NCBI RefSeq assembly: GCF_000758665.1
Contig: NZ_CP009285.1
Span: forward strand, 7,316,001-7,380,000
Direction: 5' to 3'
DNA: 64,000 bases
Source of the DNA: Paenibacillus borealis
GTDB taxonomy: Bacteria; Bacillota; Bacilli; Paenibacillales; Paenibacillaceae
The translations under genes were made by a program, and so were the position numbers. The notes under the pieces were generated by a model. It saw nothing but the letters and a program-made list of their open reading frames with translations. It made no database searches and was not told the DNA's origin. The first letter of the stretch is position 1, and every line of letters begins with the position of its first letter. This document shows positions 35,371-46,675 of the stretch, in pieces.

Positions 35371-35784
35371 ATGGATGAGCTAATTAAGCGTCTGGTCAAA
35401 AAATATAAAACCAACAGCCCCTTCGAGCTGGCTGGGGCCCTCGGCATTCACATCAGGTTCATGAATCTGGGCGAAGGCACCAAGGGCTTGTATTACCGTA
35501 AGCTAAAAAGAAGGTTTATTGTCATTCATAATGAGCTGCCTCTGGAGTGGCAGCGGTTTGTATGTGCGCATGAATTGGCTCATGACCGTCTGCATAAAGG
35601 GGTCAACCGGTTTTTTCTGGAGGAAAATTCTTATTTCTCTTCGGGGAAGCTGGAGCGTCAGGCAAACTTATTCGCAGTGAAGCTGCTATCCGCCGGCACT
35701 TCTATCGAGCAGGAGGAATCTTTACAGAGCTATTATGCAAGGATTGGCATCCCGGCAGAGGTTGTCTTTTTTTTAGATGATTAA
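35371..35784 (+). CDS. ImmA/IrrE-family metallopeptidase
   Basis: 137 residues. HEXXH-type zinc motif CAHELAHDRLHKG around residues 67-79, with downstream acidic residues in KLERQANLFAVKLL. ImmA of ICEBs1 cleaves its partner repressor after DNA damage, inducing the element. The start ATG follows GGGTGAAGAAT; an ATG 18 nt upstream lacks a site. The gene runs up to a palindrome that overlaps its stop. Confidence 0.9.
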   Translation: MDELIKRLVKKYKTNSPFELAGALGIHIRFMNLGEGTKGLYYRKLKRRFIVIHNELPLEWQRFVCAHELAHDRLHKGVNRFFLEENSYFSSGKLERQANLFAVKLLSAGTSIEQEESLQSYYARIGIPAEVVFFLDD

Positions 35785-35802
35785 AGGAACATACGTTCCT
35801 TT
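35783..35802. other. Palindrome overlapping the immA stop, LexA-box-like
   Basis: Perfect AAAGGAAC-ATAC-GTTCCTTT. The inner GAACATACGTTCC matches the Bacillota LexA/DinR pattern CGAACRNRYGTTYC except for its first base. It may simply be a weak terminator of immA. Confidence 0.5.
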
Positions 35803-35813
35803 AATAACGCAAC

Positions 35814-35840
35814 AAAAAACTCTTACCGAAGTAAGAGTTC
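35814..35840 (-). terminator. Terminator of the rRNA-tRNA operon
   Basis: AACTCTTAC-TTCG-GTAAGAGTT stem with a T-tract on the minus strand, 24 nt after the last tRNA gene. Confidence 0.92.
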
Positions 35841-35863
35841 ATTGCCAGCTATAAGCTGAATTA

Positions 35864-35937
35864 TCGGGATGACACGATTTGAACATGCGACCCCCTGGTC
35901 CCAAACCAGGTGCTCTACCAAGCTGAGCTACATCCCG
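35864..35937 (-). tRNA. tRNA-Pro(UGG), copy 2 of 2 in the array
   Basis: Cloverleaf with anticodon stem CCTGG / CCAGG and anticodon TGG. No encoded CCA. Identical over the gene body to the copy at 36042-36115. Confidence 0.95.
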
Positions 35938-35955
35938 AAACTATGAAATTTAATA

Positions 35956-36029
35956 TGGAGCGGGTGATGGGAATCGAACCCACGCTATCAGCTTGGAAGG
36001 CTGAAGTTCTACCATTGAACTACACCCGC
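35956..36029 (-). tRNA. tRNA-Gly(UCC)
   Basis: Acceptor GCGGGTG / CACCCGC, anticodon TCC in loop CTTCCAA, 3' CCA encoded. Confidence 0.95.
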
Positions 36030-36041
36030 AAAGGTGAAATA

Positions 36042-36115
36042 TCGGGATGACACGATTTGAACATGCGACCCCCTGGTCCCAAACCAGGTGCTCTACCAAG
36101 CTGAGCTACATCCCG
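36042..36115 (-). tRNA. tRNA-Pro(UGG), copy 1
   Basis: Same sequence as the copy at 35864-35937; anticodon TGG, no encoded CCA. Confidence 0.95.
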
Positions 36116-36159
36116 TTAATATTAGGGCTATAATACAAAATAATAATGGCGCATCCTGA

Positions 36160-36333
36160 GAGGACACTTTGATGATTCAATGAAGTTATAAATGGCGCGC
36201 CCTGAGAGATACGGATGCTGCGCATCCGATTGCGAAGAAGATGCTATCGAAGCTTATGCTCCAACGAACTCGTTCGAATCTTGAGGACACTTTGATAATT
36301 CAATGAAGTTATAAATGGCGCGCCCTGAGAGAT
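36160..36333. repeat. 51-bp direct repeat from the tRNA-Arg 3' end
   Basis: 36160-36210 and 36283-36333 are identical except for one base (GATGATT / GATAATT). The right copy contains the 3' end of tRNA-Arg; the left copy is therefore a truncated tRNA-Arg remnant. A shorter remnant (ATGGCGCATCCTGAGAG) begins near 36146. The ~200 nt between tRNA-Pro and tRNA-Arg hold no intact gene. Confidence 0.85.
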
Positions 36334-36392
36334 TCGAACTCCCGACCTTTTGATTCGTAGTCAAACGCTCTATCCAGCTGAGCTAAGGGCGC
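36316..36392 (-). tRNA. tRNA-Arg(ACG)
   Basis: Anticodon stem TTTGA / TCAAA, loop CTACGAA, anticodon ACG (A34 expected to become inosine). 3' CCA encoded. Confidence 0.95.
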
Positions 36393-36400
36393 AAAAATTA

Positions 36401-36475
36401 TGGAGCGGACGACGGGAATCGAACCCGCGACCCTCGCCTTGGCAAGGCGATGCTCTACCGCTGAGCCACGTCCGC
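36401..36475 (-). tRNA. tRNA-Gly(GCC)
   Basis: Acceptor GCGGACG / CGTCCGC, anticodon GCC in loop TTGCCAA, 3' CCA encoded. Confidence 0.95.
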
Positions 36476-36482
36476 AAATAAG

Positions 36483-36566
36483 TGGTGCGCGTGAAGGGAC
36501 TTGAACCCCCACGTCTTACGACGCCAGATCCTAAGTCTGGTGCGTCTGCCATTCCGCCACACGCGC
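36483..36566 (-). tRNA. tRNA-Leu(UAG)
   Basis: 84 nt with a long variable arm, as expected for Leu. Anticodon TAG in loop CTTAGGA, CCA encoded. Confidence 0.95.
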
Positions 36567-36582
36567 ATAAAACTGATAAAAG

Positions 36583-36655
36583 TGAGCCATGAAGGACTCG
36601 AACCTTCGACACCCTGATTAAAAGTCAGGTGCTCTACCAACTGAGCTAATGGCTC
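36583..36655 (-). tRNA. tRNA-Lys(UUU)
   Basis: Anticodon stem CCTGA / TCAGG, loop CTTTTAA, anticodon TTT. CCA not encoded. Confidence 0.95.
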
Positions 36656-36660
36656 GCAAT

Positions 36661-36734
36661 TGGCAGGGGATATAGGATTCGAACCTATGATGACGGAGTC
36701 AGAGTCCGTTGCCTTACCGCTTGGCGAATCCCCT
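36661..36734 (-). tRNA. tRNA-Gln(CUG)
   Basis: Anticodon stem ACGGA / TCCGT, loop CTCTGAC, anticodon CTG; CCA encoded. Confidence 0.9.
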
Positions 36735-36787
36735 ACAATAGATACCTATATAATGCCCACAATCTCCCACAAATATCAAGAAAATTA

Positions 36788-36863
36788 TGGTGGAGGCTGA
36801 GGGGTTCGAACCCCCGACCCTCTGCTTGTAAGGCAGATGCTCTCCCAGCTGAGCTAAGCCTCC
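36788..36863 (-). tRNA. tRNA-Val(UAC)
   Basis: Anticodon stem TCTGC / GCAGA, loop CTTACAA, anticodon TAC; CCA encoded. Confidence 0.95.
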
Positions 36864-36895
36864 ATATGTATGGCGCTCCAAAGGGGCATAAAAAT

Positions 36896-36970
36896 TGGTG
36901 ACCCGTATGGGATTCGAACCCATGTTACCTCCGTGAAAGGGAGGTGTCTTAACCCCTTGACCAACGGGCC
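36896..36970 (-). tRNA. tRNA-Glu(UUC)
   Basis: Anticodon stem CCTCC / GGAGG, loop CTTTCAC, anticodon TTC; CCA encoded. Confidence 0.95.
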
Positions 36971-36982
36971 TTAGTAAATCTG

Positions 36983-37058
36983 TGGAGCTCTCAACCGGAT
37001 TCGAACCGGTGACCTCTTCCTTACCATGGAAGCACTCTACCTGCTGAGCTATGAGAGC
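36983..37058 (-). tRNA. tRNA-Thr(GGU)
   Basis: Anticodon stem CTTCC / GGAAG, loop ATGGTAA, anticodon GGT; CCA encoded. Confidence 0.95.
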
Positions 37059-37059
37059 A

Positions 37060-37135
37060 TGGCTCCCCGAACAGGACTCGAACCTGTGACAACTCGATTA
37101 ACAGTCGAGTGCTCTACCAACTGAGCTATCAGGGA
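37060..37135 (-). tRNA. tRNA-Asn(GUU)
   Basis: Anticodon stem CTCGA / TCGAG, loop CTGTTAA, anticodon GTT; CCA encoded. First of the 12 tRNAs after the distal 5S gene. Confidence 0.95.
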
Positions 37136-37144
37136 ATATTATCC

Positions 37145-37261
37145 GCTTGGCGGCGTCCTACTCTCCCAGGACCCTTCGGTCCAAGTACCATCGGCGCTGG
37201 AGGGCTTAACGGTCGTGTTCGGGATGGGTACGCGTGGAACCCCTCCGCTATCGCCACCAAA
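37145..37261 (-). rRNA. 5S ribosomal RNA, distal copy
   Basis: 117 nt beginning TTTGGTGGCGATAGCGGAGG and ending GGACGCCGCCAAGC, the normal 5S ends in Bacillota. Follows 23S. It differs from the copy at 40792-40908 at one position (CGCG versus CGTG). Confidence 0.95.
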
Positions 37262-37356
37262 CATGATTTTTCGAAGCTTCCGCTTCTCGAAATCGCTGCA
37301 AGAAAAGATCAGTCCCCAGAAAGGACATGCAGCTTAAGGTGTACCAGGCTTGATCG

Positions 37357-37388
37357 CCTGAAAACTGAATCCGAAACGAATCTGCGTT
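37357..37388 (-). other. 23S processing stem, 3' arm
   Basis: Complementary (with a few mismatches) to the 5' arm at 40490-40531; shared core is GAAACGAATxTGCG and CAGTTTTC. Together they would form the long helix cut by Mini-III/RNase III in Bacillota. Confidence 0.7.
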
Positions 37389-37397
37389 GTAGATTTT

Positions 37398-40323
<2,926 letters not shown>

Positions 40324-40489
40324 GTCACTCCGGTGTTTCGCTTGTTTGCTCATCTTGTTTTGAATGCTGCTCATGGATTGCTCCATTCACCAACACATTC
40401 AAAGCCAAAGGTCGCTGCACAATCGAAAACCTTCGTTCTGCACTAATAACTATTCCAACTTGCTTTCACAAGTTTCAGCTAAAAGATGT

Positions 40490-40531
40490 TCTAAAACGCA
40501 AATTCGTTTCGGTATCCAGTTTTCAAGGATC
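40490..40531 (-). other. 23S processing stem, 5' arm
   Basis: Partner of 37357-37388 in the pre-23S processing helix. It lies between tRNA-Ala and the 23S start. Confidence 0.7.
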
Positions 40532-40562
40532 AAGTTCTTGCATATACTCTTGTAAAGATAAT

Positions 40563-40638
40563 TGGTGGAGCCAAGCGGGATCGAACCGCTGACCTCCTGC
40601 TTGCAAGGCAGGCGCTCTCCCAGCTGAGCTATGGCCCC
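40563..40638 (-). tRNA. tRNA-Ala(UGC) in the 16S-23S spacer
   Basis: Acceptor GGGGCCA with wobble pairing, anticodon TGC in loop CTTGCAA, CCA encoded. Confidence 0.95.
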
Positions 40639-40670
40639 ATAAAGGTGTTATTCAAATCTAAAATGTTATA

Positions 40671-40747
40671 TGGTGGGCCTTGGTGGACTCGAACCACCGA
40701 CCTCACCCTTATCAGAGGTGCGCTCTAACCAACTGAGCTAAAAGCCC
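40671..40747 (-). tRNA. tRNA-Ile(GAU) in the 16S-23S spacer
   Basis: Anticodon GAT in loop CTGATAA, CCA encoded. Upstream of tRNA-Ala, the usual spacer pair. Confidence 0.95.
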
Positions 40748-40791
40748 ATATAACAAATAACATGTTGAAGCAACCAATAAATTGATTGTTC

Positions 40792-40908
40792 GCTTGGCGG
40801 CGTCCTACTCTCCCAGGACCCTTCGGTCCAAGTACCATCGGCGCTGGAGGGCTTAACGGTCGTGTTCGGGATGGGTACGTGTGGAACCCCTCCGCTATCG
40901 CCACCAAA
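40792..40908 (-). rRNA. 5S ribosomal RNA, extra copy in the 16S-23S spacer
   Basis: Complete 117-nt 5S with normal ends, one base different from the distal copy. It sits between 16S and tRNA-Ile, where no 5S is expected, outside both the 16S and 23S processing stems. Confidence 0.95.
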
Positions 40909-40930
40909 CGCATACGAAAGAGACTTGCTC

Positions 40931-40956
40931 TTTCAAAACTGAACACGAGTGAGTGT
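40931..40956 (-). other. 16S processing stem, 3' arm
   Basis: Complementary to the leader arm at 42675-42702 (core CACTCACTCG and GTTCAGTTTT). Forms the RNase III helix around 16S. Confidence 0.75.
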
Positions 40957-41030
40957 CCGAACCCGAAGGTTCTATTGTGGAAGCTTTAGCTTCCGATTTG
41001 AATGTCACCGTTGCAGGTGACGATTCTCCA

Positions 41031-42588
<1,558 letters not shown>

Positions 42589-42674
42589 ATTGTATTTAGA
42601 AAGAGCGATTGCTCATTTTGAAACATCTGACGAGAACTTACATTCTCTATTTTGGATCTCGCCGAAGCGATTTC

Positions 42675-42702
42675 CCACTCACTCGTTGTTCAGTTTTCAA
42701 AG
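42675..42702 (-). other. 16S processing stem, 5' arm
   Basis: Leader half of the helix that pairs with 40931-40956. Confidence 0.75.
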
Positions 42703-42751
42703 ATCAATGTCTCATTTTAGCTCTTCACCGCATCTCAGCGGCGACCTTTAT

Positions 42752-42781
42752 AATATATCATAGTGTTTCGTTGTTTGGCAA
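42752..42781 (-). promoter_or_regulatory. rRNA promoter P2
   Basis: TTGCCA-N18-TATATT on the minus strand. The -10 lies in ATGATATATTATA, which is nearly repeated in P1 (ATGATACATTATA). Confidence 0.7.
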
Positions 42782-42859
42782 GCTTTTTTTGAAAAAGTTA
42801 TTTTTCATTATTCCCTGCCTGCAGCATCCCTTTAAACATTCAAAAGGAGCGCGAGATAT

Positions 42860-42889
42860 AATGTATCATGCCGGCTCCCTTTTAGTCAA
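42860..42889 (-). promoter_or_regulatory. rRNA promoter P1
   Basis: TTGACT-N18-TACATT on the minus strand, 108 bp upstream of P2. Tandem rrn promoters are normal in Bacillota. Confidence 0.7.
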
Positions 42890-42936
42890 GCTATTAGGTT
42901 AATTTTATTTACTCTGATCTTATACCACTTTAGAAT

Positions 42937-43167
42937 TCAATGTTTGAATTGAGAAGAACGTCCTCCCCATGCGTACTTTGACAACTCCTTCTGTGGTGCA
43001 AAACGTGCATACATACGGAATACGGTTTTATATCGATTGGCAATAGCGTGTCTGATATTCTGATCTAAACGCTGATCGCTCAAATCCAGAAGCATTTCAT
43101 CCAGCTCTTTGCGCAAAACATAGTCCAGCTCTTTGCATTCCTTCTCATTGAACAACATCCCGAGCAT
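42937..43167 (-). CDS. Small conserved protein of unknown function
   Basis: 76 residues from the ATG that follows AAGGAGG by eight nt; longer starts would put that site inside the gene. Hydrophilic, helical: KECKELDYVLRKELDEMLLDL, then NIRHAIANRYKTVFRMYARFAP. Nothing membrane-bound or exported. The stop lies only ~50 bp upstream of the rRNA promoter P1, so its transcript must end within or read into the rRNA operon. Function unknown. Confidence 0.7.
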   Translation of the reverse strand: MLGMLFNEKECKELDYVLRKELDEMLLDLSDQRLDQNIRHAIANRYKTVFRMYARFAPQKELSKYAWGGRSSQFKH

Positions 43168-43409
43168 ATGCTTGGCCTCCTTCATGAAATTCATAGCTAT
43201 CAACAACCATCAAATGCCATGTCCTCTACTGTAGAAAATAGACCATTCGATGTGGGAAGCTCCTATTGTACTGCTTACACTAGATTAACCGGAGCATAGG
43301 ATCTATAACCATAATTATATAAAATTCCATTATGGTTTCGTTATATCCAAATTCCGACTATGGGGCCAATCTATTTGGCTTTTAATGTTATGCTCAATTC
43401 CCATAAATT

Positions 43410-44021
43410 TTATGATAAAAGTGAAAATGTAATTGTACTCTCAATGATTGCCGCGATGAACAGCAGAATAACAATCCATACCGAAGCGGTAAAAGTCTGC
43501 CGCATGAACGCCTGCCAATGGTCTGCTTCCCTCTCATTCCTCTTTCCCGCCCGAAGCAGGGCAGATAACGCTTTGCCTCCGAATCTCAGACCAAAGGCAC
43601 AGGCAATAATGATTGCCGGAATCTCGATAATCCCGTGCGGCAGCAATCCTTTTACAATCAGGGTGAACAGGTCCTGTCCCTGTATTGCGGACAAATGAAT
43701 CAGATAACCAATGACCGCACCATTAATCAGCAGGAAGAGCACCGGCAATATTCCAAACAGCGCCCCAAGAAATATAATGACCACGCTTTTGATGCTATTG
43801 TTCAAGAATATGAATACAAAAAAGCTCCACTGCGGATTGGAGGACTCTCTAAGGTCCCCGCTGATTTCGCTGATTCCTTTCAATTGCTCGTTCAGCAGCT
43901 GCTGCAGACTTCCTGTACCGATCCAGCCTATTACACCGCCGGCTATGAATAACAGGGCTGCGGTCAGCAATGCTTTGCGGATCGTCCCCAAGTCTCTGAT
44001 AAAAGTATTAAAGGATAACAT
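43410..44021 (-). CDS. Stage II sporulation protein M-like membrane protein
   Basis: 203 residues with about five or six hydrophobic helices. FIFLNNSIKSVVIIFLGALFG, LINGAVIGYL and LLPHGIIEIPAIIIACAFGLRFG are SpoIIM/DUF95 motifs. The family includes SpoIIM of the engulfment machinery and general membrane relatives of unknown role; this 203-residue protein is near SpoIIM in length. AGGAGG precedes the ATG. It is divergent from pdaB, a sporulation gene. Confidence 0.78.
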   Translation of the reverse strand: MLSFNTFIRDLGTIRKALLTAALLFIAGGVIGWIGTGSLQQLLNEQLKGISEISGDLRESSNPQWSFFVFIFLNNSIKSVVIIFLGALFGILPVLFLLINGAVIGYLIHLSAIQGQDLFTLIVKGLLPHGIIEIPAIIIACAFGLRFGGKALSALLRAGKRNEREADHWQAFMRQTFTASVWIVILLFIAAIIESTITFSLLS

Positions 44022-44080
44022 GTGTACCTCCTGAAATGATATCGCGCTTCAAAAGCATTTACTGCGGTTTCATATCTGCG

Positions 44081-44109
44081 GTCATAAGCGCCCTGTACGA
44101 GCATACATT
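44081..44109 (+). promoter_or_regulatory. Sigma-E-type promoter for pdaB
   Basis: GTCATAA-N14-CATACATT, close to the sigma-E pattern (KMATATW-N14-CATACANT), 44 nt upstream of the pdaB start. B. subtilis pdaB is known to be sigma-E-dependent. Confidence 0.65.
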
Positions 44110-44152
44110 TAGAACAAACAAGCATTTCGCATGGGAGAGGAGCGCTGACATT

Positions 44153-44956
44153 ATGAATTCTTTTTATGTATTCAGCGGCAAAAAGATAAAACGGTTCATT
44201 TACATCTTTGCTGCTGCGCTTCTTACCGCCGGCGTCGTCTATGTCGAGAGGGGTAATATTACTGTTTTCTCGGAAGCAGCCCCTTCCGCCATTTACAGTG
44301 TGCCGACGGAAAAGAAGCTGATCGCCTTAACCTTTGATATTAGCTGGGGGGAAAAGAGACCCGAACCAATTCTGAAGGTGCTGGAAGATAAAAAGGTGGA
44401 TAAGGCTACCTTCTTCCTGTCCTCCCCTTGGAGCAAGACCCATCCTGAGATCGTCACCAGCATCAAAGACGCCGGATATGAGATTGGCAGCCACGGCCAC
44501 AAGCATGTGAACTACAGCACGCTGAGCAATGAAGAAATCCGTACGCAAATTACTACTGCCCATACGGTATTGACCGAACTGACGGGAACACAGCCTAATC
44601 TGATTAGAATGCCCAATGGCGATTTTGACAAAAGAGTGCTTCAGGTTGCCTCTGATCTTGGTTATAAGGTCATTCAATGGGATACGGATTCGCTGGACTG
44701 GAAGAACATCGGTGTGGATAATATCGTGAACCGTGTGACGAGCAAGGCCCATCCCGGAGATATCGTTCTGCTGCATGCCAGCGACTCCTGTAAGCAGACT
44801 CATGAGGCATTGCCGCAAATCATTGATAAGCTGCGCAGCCAGGGATATGAATTCGTTACTGTCTCTGAACTAATCAGCCAAAGCAGCGCCGACGGCAAGG
44901 AAGTCCGCGACTCCGCTTGGCTGGATAATGGGTTAGAAGACGCTGCCGGGATGTAA
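44153..44956 (+). CDS. pdaB: Sporulation polysaccharide deacetylase
   Basis: 267 residues from MNSFYVFSGKKIKRF, with GAGAGGAG upstream. Signal anchor at residues ~14-32, then a NodB domain: TFDISWGEK (first Asp of the metal/catalytic motif), IGSHGHKHVN (S-H-x3-H), RMPNGDFD, and VLLHAS. PdaB is required for stable spore cortex late in sporulation in B. subtilis. The neighbours kbaA-gerD-salA-cwlD match B. subtilis order. A sigma-E-like promoter precedes it. Confidence 0.92.
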   Translation: MNSFYVFSGKKIKRFIYIFAAALLTAGVVYVERGNITVFSEAAPSAIYSVPTEKKLIALTFDISWGEKRPEPILKVLEDKKVDKATFFLSSPWSKTHPEIVTSIKDAGYEIGSHGHKHVNYSTLSNEEIRTQITTAHTVLTELTGTQPNLIRMPNGDFDKRVLQVASDLGYKVIQWDTDSLDWKNIGVDNIVNRVTSKAHPGDIVLLHASDSCKQTHEALPQIIDKLRSQGYEFVTVSELISQSSADGKEVRDSAWLDNGLEDAAGM

Positions 44957-45004
44957 GCTTAGGCCAGTTCTATATCGCGCCGTTATAGTGTATGATGCAA
45001 TGAA

Positions 45005-45826
45005 TTAGTGGCGCGGAGAAATAAGCTCGGAAATATCCGGAGTAGGTGTATTTAGTTTCGGGTAACTCAGGTCAAGCCCCTCCAGCGTCTTCACCACAAT
45101 GGCCAGCGCCAGATAATTGCGGTACCATCGGTGATTCGCGGGAATCCAGTACCAAGGGGCTTTCTCTATGCTGCTTTGCTCAAAAACATCTTCATAGGCC
45201 TTTTGATAATCGTCCCAGTATTCGCGCTCCTGCAGATCACTGGCATCGAACTTCCAATGCTTCGCCGGATCATGAAGCCGCTCCTGAATCTTCTCCAGCT
45301 GTTTCTCCTTGGAGATATGCAGAAAGAGCTTGATGACCGTTGTCCCCTCTTCCGCCAGCATTTCCTCAAACTGGCGGATGTAGCGGAAACGCCGCTTGGC
45401 ATCCTCTTTCTTCAGACTGCCATGCACACGCGGTACCAGTACATCTTCATAATGCGAACGGTTGAATGCAGCGATATAGCCTTTGGGTGGTGTCTTCATA
45501 TGGACTCTCCACAGGAAATCGTGAGCCTCCTCCTCAAGAGAGGGCTTCTTGAAGCTGGTGACGATGAACCCCTGCGGATTAATGCCGGAGAAAATATGCT
45601 TAACGGTTCCATCCTTCCCGCTCGAATCCATTCCTTGAAGAATAACCAGCAGGGAATGCTTCTTCTGTGCAAAAAGGATATCCTGAAGCTCAGCCAGCCG
45701 TTTCTTCAGCTTCTCCATTTTGGCTTCCGCTTCTTCCTTGGATTTGAATTCACCGCGTTCATTTGGATCGAGGTCCTTCAGGCGTGTTTCACTTGTGTCT
45801 TTTATCATATAACGCTTGATGTTCAT
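45005..45826 (-). CDS. Polyphosphate kinase 2 family protein
   Basis: 273 residues. Walker A-like LQGMDSSGKDGTVKH, then SGINPQGFIVTSFKKPS, HDFLWRVHMKTPPKG and FNRSHYEDVLVPRVHG (Walker B region), DPAKHWKFDASDLQER and WYWIPANHRWYRN: PPK2 class signatures. These transfer phosphate from polyphosphate to AMP, ADP or other nucleotides; class cannot be assigned with certainty. GGAGGG before ATG. It lies on the minus strand between pdaB and kbaA, which are adjacent in B. subtilis. Confidence 0.92.
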   Translation of the reverse strand: MNIKRYMIKDTSETRLKDLDPNERGEFKSKEEAEAKMEKLKKRLAELQDILFAQKKHSLLVILQGMDSSGKDGTVKHIFSGINPQGFIVTSFKKPSLEEEAHDFLWRVHMKTPPKGYIAAFNRSHYEDVLVPRVHGSLKKEDAKRRFRYIRQFEEMLAEEGTTVIKLFLHISKEKQLEKIQERLHDPAKHWKFDASDLQEREYWDDYQKAYEDVFEQSSIEKAPWYWIPANHRWYRNYLALAIVVKTLEGLDLSYPKLNTPTPDISELISPRH

Positions 45827-45901
45827 ATATTCCCTCCTCCACTCTGTTCTTTAAGATTAACCTCTTGAAGTTGATTTTAACCGTTCCGCTCAAGCAATGC
45901 C

Positions 45902-45943
45902 AAAACCCCGCCTCTCTGATTGTATTCAGAGGGACGGGGTTTT
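45902..45943 (-). terminator. kbaA terminator
   Basis: AAAACCCCG / CGGGGTTTT outer stem and inner CTCTGA/TCAGAG pairing, with T residues at the end of the second arm on the minus strand, 15 nt after the kbaA stop. Confidence 0.85.
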
Positions 45944-45957
45944 GGTTTATGGATATT

Positions 45958-46557
45958 TTAAATTGAGGCCGGTTTCAAAACACGGTGCAGCATCAAAATT
46001 TGGAACGCATTGCAAGCGACCAGCGGAACAAGAATAAAAATGGTGGCGCTGTCTACACCGATCCGGAGGACGCCGATAATTTCCACAATGGTGATGGCGG
46101 TCATAAAGAAAAAAGTTGGAATCCAGGCCGAAGCGTTAGTCCCCCGCATTTTGAACCCGGAAACAACAATTGCTGTAAGCAGAATTCCCACTCCCAGAAT
46201 CAAATCAGATGCAACACTGCGGTCTCCGCTTACAAAGGTACGCAAGAAAACCAGTTCAAGCAGCGCGAGCACGGCCAGCACCAGTTGTATGTACCGCCAG
46301 GCCTTGCGCGGGAATACGCCAATGCCCATGTAGTTAAGAATCAGATAAGCGAAGAACCCAAGCTGGGCATATACACTGACGAGCACTCCATAGCCAAAAA
46401 GGATCAGGGCGTAAAGTAAAAGGTCGGCGGTGCTCTTGAAATCGATTCCGCCATTCACTGTCTGCAGGGCAAGACCGGCAATTACAGCCCCTCCTGCTCC
46501 GATCAAAAGCGTGGTCCAGAATAAATAAAACCATTTTCTTAAGTTCAGCGCTTTCAC
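45958..46557 (-). CDS. kbaA: KinB-signalling pathway activation protein
   Basis: 199 residues, six hydrophobic segments, the length and topology of B. subtilis KbaA, which is needed for activity of the sporulation kinase KinB. The gene is placed beside gerD as in B. subtilis. The GTG start directly abuts its GGGGAG, which is too close; a CTG nine nt downstream would be better spaced, so the start is uncertain. Not homologous by motif to transporters that I know; call rests on context and topology as well as recollection of the family. Confidence 0.8.
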   Translation of the reverse strand: MKALNLRKWFYLFWTTLLIGAGGAVIAGLALQTVNGGIDFKSTADLLLYALILFGYGVLVSVYAQLGFFAYLILNYMGIGVFPRKAWRYIQLVLAVLALLELVFLRTFVSGDRSVASDLILGVGILLTAIVVSGFKMRGTNASAWIPTFFFMTAITIVEIIGVLRIGVDSATIFILVPLVACNAFQILMLHRVLKPASI

Positions 46558-46612
46558 CTCCCCGTGTCAGATTTATTTTACCAAGGTTACCGTCAAAAAA
46601 CCATTACACTCC

Positions 46613-46642
46613 AACATAAATGTGTGTCCCCGCGGCATACTA
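46613..46642 (+). promoter_or_regulatory. Sigma-G-type promoter for gerD
   Basis: AACATA-N17-CATACTA. The -10 is a perfect sigma-F/G element; the -35 matches partly. It is 34 nt upstream of gerD, whose homologue is sigma-G-dependent. Confidence 0.6.
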
Positions 46643-46675
46643 CAGTCAGTAACTCTATAAAGGAGGGCAGCGCCA

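Noticed and set aside
35785..37135. Integrase or attachment site for tail cluster 1 at the tRNA array
   Set aside because: No integrase in the cluster and no matching tRNA 3' end found near 18.4 kb; the tRNA-Arg fragments are local duplications.
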